Shown: piece after piece, positions 1 through 8,106 of the stretch
How the letters are laid out: the number at the start of each line of letters is the position of its first letter
How positions within the stretch are numbered: position 1 is the first letter of the stretch
NCBI GenBank assembly: GCA_032988165.1
Contig: JANTQF010000602.1
Coordinates: 1-10,291, forward strand
Length of the DNA stretch: 10,291 nucleotides
Source of the DNA: Emmonsiellopsis sp. PD_33
Lineage: Eukaryota > Ascomycota > Eurotiomycetes > Onygenales > Ajellomycetaceae
Direction of reading: 5' to 3'
Notes under the pieces: model-generated
Told to the model about the DNA's origin: nothing
The model's input: the letters and a program-made list of their open reading frames with translations, nothing else
The model's database searches: none
Translations under genes and position numbers: made by a program

Positions 1-782
1 CCCCCTATCTAACCCTTATTTCCTTGACTCTGAATGTTATATCTGAGCATCCATCATGCAGCCAGTCTTGGCTATACACTCAATCACTAATAAACAAGCA
101 AGTAATAGATATAAACATAAATACCCACTGCTTTCTCTTCTTTTCTATATCTGTGGTTTACTGAGGCATTGCCTTGCACAGCTTGATGAGGGTCTCATGG
201 CAAGATAATTTTAACCCCAATCAAGTTATTTCAGAGGATAAAGTTCAGAAAGAAAGAAGCATAACAATGACTCCCCAAGAAAGAGACCAAGGCACCATAA
301 ATACCTCTCTTTACACAATGTTTCTGCTGTGCACCACTTCCAGCCTCCATCCAAGGCACTGAATCTTCAACATATCCCACCAGCATTACCTCTACCAAAG
401 AAAAAAAAGGTGGTTCGGCTTTGCTGGATAGACACACTTTAGCAAATTAGCATATCAATAGTAATAATGGTTCTAGTTAGATGCAGTGGGAGTTCTCTCG
501 TTGTCATTCTTGCCTTCTGTACCACACATAGAGAAGAGTTCTGAATTTTTCCTTGATAAAGAGAGATAATCTGGGCAACAGTACGTAATAAATAGCTAAT
601 TCTTTCATTTCTCTACCCTCAACCATGAGAGCTAGCTGGCCGCGCATGCAACAGAATTGCAGTATGCCAGATGTATGTGTCCAAGGACATGCGGCATCAA
701 TCAATGAGACACAAAAGAAAACACCCCACACAGTTGGCACTTCCATCTCACAAAGATTTGTAGGCTGGGAGATGCTGTGGTG

Positions 783-797
783 GTTGTTGTTGTTGTT
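783..797 (+). repeat. (GTT)5 microsatellite
   Basis: Five perfect GTT units. In the opposite strand this reads as AAC repeats and creates a run of five Asn codons in a 104-codon frame that I do not consider a gene. Confidence 0.85.
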
Positions 798-1093
798 CCT
801 CGGCAAGTAACATGGCATGTAATAATTATTAAGAGAGTAAATGCAATATGCCGTTTTTGTTCAGGAATACTCTGCAGAGCCAAGGGCGTACGTAGCGTAC
901 ATTTGGCATGTTATGTACGCCATACTGGGCTAGAAAAGAATAAACATCCATGGGGGGAAAGTAGGCACGCGATCAGTTACCTCATCCAAGTGAGGGGAAA
1001 CGAAATGATAGGAAGGAAGTTCACGTGTGGTTGGGCAATAGGTAGAGATAATATTCTGCGGATATGACGGAGATTGGATGCAAACAAGATCAT

Positions 1094-1115
1094 GAAACAG
1101 AAACAGAAACAGAAA
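1094..1115 (+). repeat. (GAAACA)3 hexamer tandem repeat
   Basis: Three perfect GAAACA units followed by GAAA, within an A-rich stretch. No coding role is apparent. Confidence 0.85.
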
Positions 1116-2050
1116 TGGCAAAGCACTCCCATCCCTCGAGACGGATTCCGGATGTGGTGTTTCATGCCAAGGACAGCATCCATCTTGCGCGGCCGGCATG
1201 CTGATGCCAAGCGGAGACGGAGAGGGGTGGGATGGCCTTTTTTTTTGTTTTCTGGGCGGTGTAATTATTTTATCCAGTTATCTCCCAATTCCATATTGGT
1301 GCCCAACTTGCGTAGGACGCTGGGAAGGGAGCGGGTGTAGCATAGCGGGAAGGGAAGGGAAGTTTGGCGGGGTTGAGCGGCTAGCTGCCTTATACTGGCA
1401 ACCCGTAGTTAGGAGTCAGATCGTCCTGTCCTGGATATGCATGTGTATGGATGTTAAGACTTGGAAAATCTCAAACAAAAGAATGCCTTGATTTAGCCTG
1501 GCCCTTGGAAGGTTTGGCGGGTCGAGGCCTGGAGGGGCATATGTCAGTTGACGAGGATTTCCCCTATGCCCCTTTGCAAAAGCCTAGATGCTGTGTCTCA
1601 TTGATCGTGAATGGCTCAGAAATGGGCTATACGAAACGCATAGCTTGCCTGAAGGAATCCTTGGGATAGAAAAATGTCAAATGCTGCGGTCCAGGATGAT
1701 GTATGTATGCAGTTAGTTTGCTGTACAACAGCGCAACGCACCCACGCCATCCCTCACACAGCCAAGGCACAGTCAAGGAAGGCATTAGATTAACAGTCGA
1801 GGGATTTAAAACTCCAGCAAGGGAATGGGCAGCAAGCCAAGCCCCGATCTCCCGCTCGTACTCGTGAGGAACCGGCTTGACAACCGAGACGCAGGGGACG
1901 TTTGAACTTTTGGGAGACGCGTTGACGTTGTCGTCAGAGGAGAGAGATCCACAAGCCAGAGAGGCACAAGACACCGCCAAGCAAATAAAACCGTTTAGTT
2001 ACACTTATATTCACAACCGGCCCGCCTCGCTTCGTCGTCGTCTTCTTTTC

Positions 2051-2073
2051 CTGATCTGATCCGATCTGATCTG
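2051..2073 (+). repeat. CTGAT pentamer tandem repeat
   Basis: Units CTGAT, CTGAT, CCGAT, CTGAT, CTG in succession, rich in GATC. It lies between the 1976 and 2098 GCCAAG sites and just after a CT-rich tract, so it may be part of the same regulatory or leader segment. Confidence 0.8.
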
Positions 2074-3124
2074 CTTAGCTGCGGGCTGGGGCATCATGCC
2101 AAGAGATAACGAGTCAATATATTGAACGTCCGCCAAGCGGAAGCAGCGCTAAACAAAGAATATATCGCCAAGCCCTGATGCGGAGATCAGCCGCCAAGCC
2201 TTGACGGAGCGGATGATGCGTCGTTTGGGCGTTGCACAGCTTCAAATTCCCATCTCCGTTCGCCTTCAACCCTCGGTTCGTTTCTTTTTCTTTCGCTATT
2301 CCGCTGGCCAAGTTGCAAAACTGGCCTAGGATGGTTGACTGATTGGCAGTGACTGCCAGGGACCGTATTGTTTCCACGCGTACGGAGTATTTAGCGTATG
2401 GTTATGGGTTTTGAGAATTTGGTATGGGTGTATGGTATGTAAGAAATCAATCGACTTGCGCGGTCATGTCTTGGGCTGTAGAAGGGCAATATCAGTGTCT
2501 TGGTATCCAGGGGCTGGTGCAGGGCGTAAGCAGGGCAGATGCTTGCTCTGCCTCTTGCCTGTGTTTTCAGCTACTTGCTTGTCTGATATGCTCAGGGACA
2601 CATAGCGAGAAGATTCAATAGGTGGTCCTTGGTAACTTCCAGCGCTATATTCGATCGTTTCTAGATGAAACTGCGGGGACATCTTGATCACTTTCCGATC
2701 GTCTCCTGCGAACCCCTTTAATACATCTGAAAAAGGAAATGCCCAGATGTCAGGCTGTCGCTTTCGATGTCGATTGAGCCCAGAGAAAAATGTTGACTGC
2801 AGTGGTGGGAAAGCCAGATATGAGATTTACTGCTATTGCGCTCCTATGGAGCCAGCCAACTCATGTTAAACACACATATCTCCATAACGCCGGTCGTGAA
2901 CGATTCGTTTTAAATATTGAAAAAACAAGACCCCTTCGGAAAGGTTCACGACGCAATAGCCGCCCACTTGGTGCGAAAATAATAGCCTGACAAGCTATCA
3001 TAGTGCTTCAAAACGCAGACTCATCCCCTGCCTCTGTTTAGCTTTGATTGAATGGCTTGCCAATCTCCTAGGTTTATATGTTCAAGAATGGATTTCAGCA
3101 TACCCTTATAGTGATATCAAGGTT

Positions 3125-3655
3125 TCAAGCGAACAACACCTCTAACGGGTCCCTCAGCCCTTTCAGGCTATTTGCACATCTGACATGAGGCAGTCGTCTG
3201 AAGACAAGCTCCCTCTCCGTCCTCTGCATGAACTCTTGCCATTCCTTGGTCTGAATCCACTGCCTCCAGGCTTGCTTGTTCTGGAAGTTGACAAGCAACA
3301 GAGTGTCATGCATGGATTCGCGTGTTGTCCCTCGAGGACGACCGGGCGGAGCCATTTCGACAGGAATAGTCTCGAATTTAGTGACCAGTGGGTTGGCCTG
3401 TGCATGCCGTTGGATCTCTGACAAGAGCGTATCCAGACGGTGGACCATGGGTGGTTCAGACTGTGAAGGAGTGGGTGGCGAATTTGCGTCCGCCACAGCA
3501 GGTTTGGCCGTTTCGATGTTGTGGGACATCTGTGACGCAAAGAAGAATATCATGCAAACAAGCGGTTTACCGCGTGCTTTCCCTGGCGTGGCCACATTTG
3601 CTGCCTGTTCGCCGTCTTTGCTCCCCTCCTTGGACCTGGTTGTTTGAAACAGCAT
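3125..3655 (-). CDS. Hypothetical protein, possible dimeric alpha/beta-barrel fold
   Basis: I do not recognise this protein. From the ATG at 3655 the frame gives 176 residues; a second ATG at 3529 would give 134 and begins MSHNIETAKP. Residues before the second ATG are basic and low-complexity, and the bases just upstream of it (TTCTTCTTTGCGTCACAG) look like a splice acceptor, so the N-terminus is uncertain and an unseen upstream exon is possible. The middle is Pro/Ser-rich. The C-terminal 65 residues are more ordered: a predicted strand (HDTLLLVNF), a helix containing QAWRQWIQTKEWQEF, another strand (LVFRRLPHVRCA), then a terminal segment. That beta-alpha-beta pattern suggests a half-barrel of the Dabb/ABM type, but this is only a fold guess. 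It is probably a soluble protein. Its gene follows the CCDC97-like gene on the same strand, 412 bp downstream. Confidence 0.5.
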   Translation of the reverse strand: MLFQTTRSKEGSKDGEQAANVATPGKARGKPLVCMIFFFASQMSHNIETAKPAVADANSPPTPSQSEPPMVHRLDTLLSEIQRHAQANPLVTKFETIPVEMAPPGRPRGTTRESMHDTLLLVNFQNKQAWRQWIQTKEWQEFMQRTERELVFRRLPHVRCANSLKGLRDPLEVLFA

Positions 3656-4067
3656 AGCGGGCAGATAGGTCAAACGCGCGGGAGGTAATGAGCTTCACGC
3701 TGCTAGGTAACTGTCATTCGGAGGATGGTAGGTGATGAAAGCGGAGGGTGCTGGCTGGGTGGTATTAACTGCTACCTCAGATGCTCAGGTTCGTTGTCTG
3801 GATGCATGGCGCCCCTTAGCTTTCCCCGCATTTCAACGGCGCATCCCAGACGGGAACGGGTTTGGGCGGACACAAACACCAACCCCGCAAATTGGCAGTT
3901 TGCCAAACCTAAATGAGGCACATCAATAACTTGTATGTGTCCGGGCGTGGTGGCAGGTTTAAGCAATTGTTAGGCCTAGTAGGCTGCTCTGGTGAGCATC
4001 GCGATTCCAGGTAGAGAGAGGGTCCATCCAGTCAACCAGGGGGTCAAAAAGATAACTATCCTCAACC
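3656..4067. other. Intergenic gap between two minus-strand genes
   Basis: It must contain the 3' end of the CCDC97-like transcript and the promoter of the hypothetical gene. I see no convincing TATA element, repeat or RNA structure. A 94-codon minus-strand frame reaches into it from the CCDC97-like gene but only shadows that gene. Confidence 0.5.
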
Positions 4068-4781
4068 TCAAAAGTCTTGCACACCAGTTTCGCCCTGTAG
4101 TTCCTGTTTTCTGTGTCCTTCCTCGTCATTTTCAACCATGAATTCCGGCTCCTCGTCATCGAAATACCGTTCTTGCTCTTCATTCCAGTCGTCATATTCC
4201 TCATTATGGTCGACAGCAGTGTAATCAAACTCGTGGTCCGCACCCCTCAAAAAGCGCATCTCCATCTCGAAGCGCCATCGCTCTGCACCCTCCTCCTTAG
4301 TCTCGGGTATCTCATCCTGGTCCTCCGCCAGAATCTCCCCGCTGGGTCCCCGCGTGTATGACAAGGTCGCATTCGGGTCTGGATGCGCCAGCGCCTCCAT
4401 TTTGGCTTCGGACCGCAGTAGATCCGCCTCAAGCACGCCCGAGTATCCCTTCGCACGACCCTCCTCCTCTCGTTCTGTAGTTGTTTGGAATCGTCTGATC
4501 AAGCGGTCGTAGAGCAAAGGGTCTGCGCACAGTTTGGCGTCAGCAAAGAAAAGCAAAATCAGCAAACCCGGACAAAGCTAACCGGCCAGCTCAAGCTCTG
4601 GGGAGAAGTATTCCGGATGCGCATCGAGATACCGTTTGCGCCGGTTCTTGACTTGCACAGACTCGGGCGGGTGGTGCTGTGGTGGCGGGTGGTCTGGTTC
4701 TTTTCTGGAGCGGGTTTTGGAGGCATCGTCGCGGACGTATGCGCCAGTGTTCATGGGGAAGAACGGCATGGCGGCTGTCAT
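4068..4781 (-). CDS. CCDC97-like protein (CCD97_C / DUF2052 domain)
   Basis: Two exons: 4781-4583 and 4522-4068, with a 60-nt intron (4582-4523; donor GTTAGC, branch GCTGAC, acceptor GCGCAG). Splicing joins ELELA to DPLLYDRLIRRF through a split Asp codon. From the ATG at 4781 the product has 217 residues. Family marks are RRKRYLDAHPEYFSPELELA, then GRAKGYSGVLEADLLRSEAK, an acidic stretch rich in Glu/Asp/Tyr, and the terminal GETGVQDF. Human CCDC97 has been linked to the SF3B part of the U2 snRNP in interaction studies, so a nuclear, splicing-related role is plausible but not shown here. The start is doubtful: coding-like sequence in the same frame (QFLRFLRDIRKAGLLHSA) continues upstream of 4781 but is closed by TAA at 4856-4854. 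It is divergent from the spermidine-synthase-like gene. Confidence 0.87.
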
Positions 4782-4853
4782 TGCGGAGTGCAGCAAACCA
4801 GCCTTGCGGATATCCCGTAGGAAGCGCAGGAATTGCGTGTGAGCTGCTGGTAT

Positions 4854-4895
4854 TTATTTGTGCCCGGTGGCGTTGAGTTCAAGTTTGTTATCCAT
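4854..4895 (-). other. In-frame upstream ORF ending in TAA, ahead of the CCDC97-like gene
   Basis: ATG at 4895 (preceded by an A-run, A at -3) opens a 13-codon frame, MDNKLELNATGHK, closed by TAA. The frame is the same as that of the CCDC97-like CDS, and after the TAA it stays open into the gene. No GT lies between the ATG and the TAA, so a canonical intron starting inside this segment cannot remove the stop. It could be a regulatory uORF, a nonsense change in an older N-terminus, or a sequencing error. Confidence 0.5.
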
Positions 4896-5204
4896 TTTTT
4901 TAGTTTGGGCGCGGGCCGACTTTAGATTATTTTGCCCGCAAACCCCACCAGTCCCGGCCGGCATGGCATAGCTGGCCTTATTTAGCGGGCGGTTTGTATA
5001 TCTTCACGGCCTGCAGAGTTGATATAAAAAGCTGCCAAAAGTACTACATTCGTTATACCCCTAGTCTCCCAATTGCCAGACTCAGTCTTCTTTTTCTCCC
5101 TACAATTGCTGGCCAGCCCGGTTCTGGTTGAAATTGGCAGCTATTCAACCCGCCAAACCACGACGCGACTATCAACCAACCCCTGGCGCAATCCTGCTCC
5201 TCCG

Positions 5205-5213
5205 ATGAATTGA
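5205..5213 (+). other. Minimal uORF (ATG AAT TGA)
   Basis: A two-codon upstream ORF 52 nt before the main start, downstream of the TATA-like element and therefore probably inside the leader of the spermidine-synthase-like mRNA. Confidence 0.45.
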
Positions 5214-5228
5214 AGCGTGCAAGATTAC

Positions 5229-5312
5229 ATGAGATTTGAGCTCCCTGTTGCTTGCCATGCCGAGCACGAAACCGCCCTCGAAGGGTGGAAAGCCCACGCA
5301 GAAGAAGCGTGA
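5229..5312 (+). other. Out-of-frame uORF overlapping the main start
   Basis: ATG at 5229 opens a 27-codon frame that runs past the main ATG at 5257 in another frame and stops at TGA 5310-5312. Its start context is weak (T at -3) compared with the main start (G at -3), so leaky scanning would be expected. Confidence 0.45.
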
Positions 5313-7127
5313 ATCGCCTACTACAGACAGCCCGACCCAGGACGAGCGCCCTTCAGTAGCGAGCACTATCAAGGCCATTCTCCTGGCTGTATTTTTGCTC
5401 ATTCTTGCGGCGGTCTATTCGCCAATATCCCAGTTGACCCTCTCGCCAGTCTATGGATCCGTTCCCGCTGCGGCCTTCCATCGAAGGGGGCTCATGGTGG
5501 CAGCTCTCTGCGGATGGCTTGGAAAGGATCCTATCAGAAAGGCATTCTCTGCTAAAGTCATGAATATCCTGCCCGTCCTGGCGTTCAGCATCCCGACGAT
5601 TCAGTTCTTCCTGTTCAAGTGGAGTATGCAGTTGGGGTCCGTATACGGCCCTCTCCTGACCGAGCTTCTCACCTACTTCCCCCTCGTGCTCCTATCAGTG
5701 GCCAGTGTGGCTATTCTGCTGGAAGATGCTGGTTTGAAGAGCTACGGGGAGCTTGCGGGAAATCATGGCCCGTTTCTTGGGTCCTATATGCTCTTTAGCA
5801 CGTTGGAGAAGATTGCCGGGTTTTTTATCCCTGCGCATATCGGAACGAACATGTTCATGGCACGCGTCCCATTACAGCTCATAACCGCCTTGCTTTATGC
5901 GATTTCGATCCCGTCGAAATGGCTGCTGCTTGCTCTCCCGTCGTTGCTGTTTTCGTCGCAATACAACATTCATTTTCCCTTCCAGAAAACGACTACACTC
6001 CTGAATTCGACGTTGCATGCTGAGAATTATGTCCTGCTACACCGAGAGGAGTCCCTGACGGGGTATCTGTCAGTCCTGGAAAACGTCAAGGACCATTTCA
6101 GGGTGATGAGGTGCGACCACAGTCTCCTAGGAGGCGAATGGACGCACGTTGCCAACAAGCAATATCCGATAGTGAGAGAGCCTATTTACGCCATCTTTGC
6201 GATGCTCGAGGCGGTGCGGCTTGTTAAGAACGATGACGGGAGCCGCAGAAATGGAGGTCCTGATACTAATGCGCTCGTTATGTCAGTTTATGCAATTCCC
6301 TATCTCACCTTGTAACAAGCTCTTCATGCTAATCCTAAACTAGTGGACTTGGAATCGGAACGACACCAACTGCGCTCATTACACATGGCATCGACACGAC
6401 GGTTATTGAGATTGATCCTGCGGTATACAATCTTGCTACCAAATATTTCAGCCTTCCAAGTAACTACACACCAGTTATCCAGGATGCTGTTAGCTTTATA
6501 AATGAAGCTACGAAAGCCACCCCAGTTCCTAGCTATGATTATATTGTGCACGATGTCTTTACCGGCGGGGTCGAGCCAATACCTCTGTTTACTGTAGAGT
6601 TTATGCAAGGGCTGCGCGCTCTACTCAAGAAGGATGGTGTTATCGCTATTGTTTGTCTCCCCCCGTTCCCCCAATATGTTTACTATAACCATACTAACAT
6701 ATTTTCCCCCCCTTAAAAGAACTATGCTGGCGATTTGACCCTCCCATCCGCCGGCCTCGTCGTTCGAACGATCAAATCCGTGTTCCCAAAGTGCAGGATA
6801 TTCCGCGAAGGCGAACCGCCATCGCCATCAGACGACAGGAAGGGTGACTTCACTAACATGGTTATTTTCTGCAAACCCACGGATTCTCCCCTCGAGTTCC
6901 GCAACCCTACGAAAGCCGACTTTCTAGGCAGCAGGTCTAGGCAAGTGTATCTGATGCCAAAGCACGAGATCGATCCAGCTGTCTTCCAACGGGTCGAAGA
7001 AGGAAAGCAGGAGATTCTTGCTGCGGGACAGGTGTCTGATATGGTCCAATGGCATTCCCGAAGTGCGTCTGGACACTGGGATATTATGAGGACAGTTCTT
7101 CCTGTGAGTATTTGGGAGAATTGGTAA
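5257..7127 (+). CDS. Multi-spanning membrane protein with spermidine-synthase-like SAM-binding domain
   Basis: Three exons: 5257-6281, 6344-6650 and 6720-7127, giving 579 residues. Intron 1 (62 nt) has GTCAGT, branch GCTAAT and TAG; intron 2 (69 nt) has GTTTGT, a perfect TACTAAC at 6692-6698 and AAG. The first ATG in this frame is at 5257. A charged N-terminal tail (1-35) precedes about five hydrophobic segments near 37-57, 101-121, 129-156, 172-193 and 202-234. The C-terminal half resembles spermine/spermidine synthases (PF01564): ESLTGYLSV, HSLLGGEW, then the SAM motif GLGIGT (343-348), the acidic strand IEIDP and YDYIVHDVF. The typical GGGDGG loop and the second Asp of the catalytic DSSD motif are not kept, so a methyltransferase or other SAM-using role is as likely as aminopropyl transfer. 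The substrate is unknown. The protein ends in IWENW. Confidence 0.85.
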
Positions 7128-7302
7128 AAATTTTGGATTGTCGCACAGGGAACAAAAGCACGAATTCGCGCAGGACGCCAGTGCATTTTCTTGACTCAAT
7201 TTATGACCTATATCCATCCTGGTATCTCTGGGGAAAAAAAGAACTTTCTATACATATCTACGCATGTATAAAACAATCGCTCATTCATTTCACTTCCATC
7301 CC
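7128..7302. terminator. Convergent 3' intergenic region
   Basis: The 175 bp between two converging stop codons must hold both 3' ends. AT-rich segments such as TGTATAAAAC (7264-7273) and TATACATATC (7249-7258) could act as polyadenylation efficiency elements; no exact AATAAA is seen. Overlapping 3' UTRs are likely. Confidence 0.4.
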
Positions 7303-8106
7303 TCACAAAATTGCCTTCTCCTCCGCAATCAAATTCTTCCTCATAACCGCAACATCCGTCTCACTAAACCCAACCTCCTTAACCAAATACCCTTCCACCC
7401 CCCCATACGTCCTATCCACCCAATCCAACGTGGCCATTATCGCCGCCGCCTTAGCCGACACCATCCTCTCCGCCGCCTCCCTCCGCCCCTCCAGCGCCGG
7501 ATGCTGCAGTATCCGCTCAATAGACTGCTCCCTCAACACCCCCATCCCGACCTCAGTCAACTCATACTCCCTCCCAATAACCTCATCATCCGACACTCCC
7601 GCCAGCCTCAAAATCAGCGCAGCGCACACCCCCGTCCGATCCTTCCCGGCACTACAATGAAACAACAACGGCTCCTTTGGCCGGTCGCGGATATGCTCAA
7701 ACACGGCCCGGAACGCAAGATGCGCGCCACCCCTTAGAATCTCCATGTACGCCCTTAGAAACCCCTGCGGGCCATCCGGGGAGGAATAGTCTTTGATTCT
7801 CAGCGCCAGGCCCTCCGGGCTAGCGTCTTGGTCCTTGAAGACGGGCACGTGGCGGCGGGTGGCCTTTGGGATGTCGGCGGAGGGGCTGCGCTCGGACTCG
7901 ATGAGGGAGCGGAAGTCGTAGATGGTGGTTATGCCGAGGGAGTCGGTTAGGAAGGCGGCGCCGGAGGGGGTGGTGTTGGAGAGGGTGGCGGAGCGGAAGA
8001 GGTAGTTGAGGCGCACGGAGGTGGTGGGGGAGATGGCGTAGCCGCCTAGGTCGCGGAGGTTGGCGATGCCGTCGGCGTGGTGGAAGGGGGGGGAGGGGAG
8101 GGGCAT
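7303..8106 (-). CDS. Tyrosine/serine (dual-specificity or lipid-type) phosphatase, Y_phosphatase3 family
   Basis: A single-exon 267-residue frame from the ATG at 8106. The frame is open further upstream only through TTG and a poly-lysine stretch encoded by an A-run, so 8106 is the sensible start. Family features (PF13350) are NLRDLGGY at 16-23, YLFRSA at 35-40, IYDFRS at 62-67 and the P-loop HCSAGKDRTG at 150-159. Cys151 is the nucleophile and Arg157 binds phosphate. The Lys inside the loop (GKDR) matches the HCxxGKxR signature of the MptpB-like atypical lipid phosphatases, so phosphoinositides as well as phosphoproteins are possible substrates. No signal peptide or membrane segment is seen; probably cytosolic. 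It converges on the spermidine-synthase-like gene and diverges from the ubiquitin hydrolase gene. Its coding strand is C-rich at the 5' end and G-rich at the 3' end. Confidence 0.9.
   Translation of the reverse strand: MPLPSPPFHHADGIANLRDLGGYAISPTTSVRLNYLFRSATLSNTTPSGAAFLTDSLGITTIYDFRSLIESERSPSADIPKATRRHVPVFKDQDASPEGLALRIKDYSSPDGPQGFLRAYMEILRGGAHLAFRAVFEHIRDRPKEPLLFHCSAGKDRTGVCAALILRLAGVSDDEVIGREYELTEVGMGVLREQSIERILQHPALEGRREAAERMVSAKAAAIMATLDWVDRTYGGVEGYLVKEVGFSETDVAVMRKNLIAEEKAIL

Larger units (their letters stand above)
879..2312 (+). promoter_or_regulatory. Cluster of eleven GCCAAG sites (PacC-type consensus)
   Basis: GCCAAG occurs on the plus strand at 879, 1166, 1206, 1761, 1836, 1976, 2098, 2132, 2167, 2193 and 2307, with the related GCCAGG at 2355. 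I saw no CTTGGC in the same interval, so all copies point one way. Chance would give about 0.35 copies per strand in 1.4 kb. GCCARG is the established binding hexamer of the fungal alkaline-pH zinc-finger regulator PacC; three copies (1166, 1206, 2098) also have the favoured preceding T. If these are binding sites, the region is the upstream sequence of a pH-controlled gene, most likely one left of the window. The strict strand bias also allows a transcribed RNA motif or a decayed repeat family. Confidence 0.5.
1..3124. other. Long gene-poor region, probably intergenic or regulatory
   Basis: I can support no protein-coding or structural RNA gene here. Open frames on both strands are short, mostly lack an ATG, show no recognisable domain and no consistent splice pattern. 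No tRNA B-box with matching stems was found. What it does hold is a cluster of GCCAAG hexamers, small tandem repeats (GTT, GAAACA, CTGAT), pyrimidine-rich tracts near 2030-2050 and 2276-2296 that resemble fungal transcription-start surroundings, and an AATAAA at 89-94 that could end a rightward transcript from outside the window. A regulatory upstream region of a gene to the left, or a non-coding transcript, would both fit; the sequence alone does not decide. Confidence 0.6.
4782..5256. promoter_or_regulatory. Shared bidirectional promoter, CCDC97-like / spermidine-synthase-like
   Basis: The two genes start head to head about 475 bp apart. A TATA-like element TATAAAAA sits at 5023-5030, followed by a pyrimidine-rich stretch at about 5085-5102, a typical fungal start-site setting for the rightward gene. 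A CCAAT is present at 5069-5073. For the leftward gene I see no clear TATA; an AT-rich segment lies near 4850. Confidence 0.5.

Noticed and set aside
504..818. 104-codon minus-strand frame starting with a true ATG
   Set aside because: Contains a repeat-derived Asn run, no domain, no splice support and no codon pattern like the real genes.
885..921. Inverted repeat GGCGTAC / GTACGCC
   Set aside because: Arms of only 7 bases with a 23-base spacer; too weak to call a hairpin or an operator.
1322..1359. GGGA-rich stretch as a G-quadruplex
   Set aside because: Two triplets of G-tracts are separated by an 11-base loop, outside the usual rule.
1627..1980. 117-codon minus-strand frame that looks like a small Cys-containing protein
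   Set aside because: Its first codon is TTG, the frame reaches a stop upstream without an ATG, and its strand carries repeats of the GCCAAG cluster.
2398..2442. Short ATG frame followed by a strong GTATGT donor on the plus strand
   Set aside because: No downstream exon with sensible coding content could be joined to it.
2464..2682. 72-codon minus-strand frame from an ATG at 2682
   Set aside because: Proline-rich end, no recognisable family and no supporting context; possible but not supportable.
7104..7148. Possible extra intron (GTGAGT to CACAG) near the end of the spermidine-synthase-like gene
   Set aside because: Only 45 nt, no branch point, and the unspliced reading already ends in a family-like IWENW.
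7049..7737. Plus-strand frames over the phosphatase 3' half
   Set aside because: Shadows of the phosphatase gene produced by its skewed composition; low-complexity Pro/Arg/Ser content.
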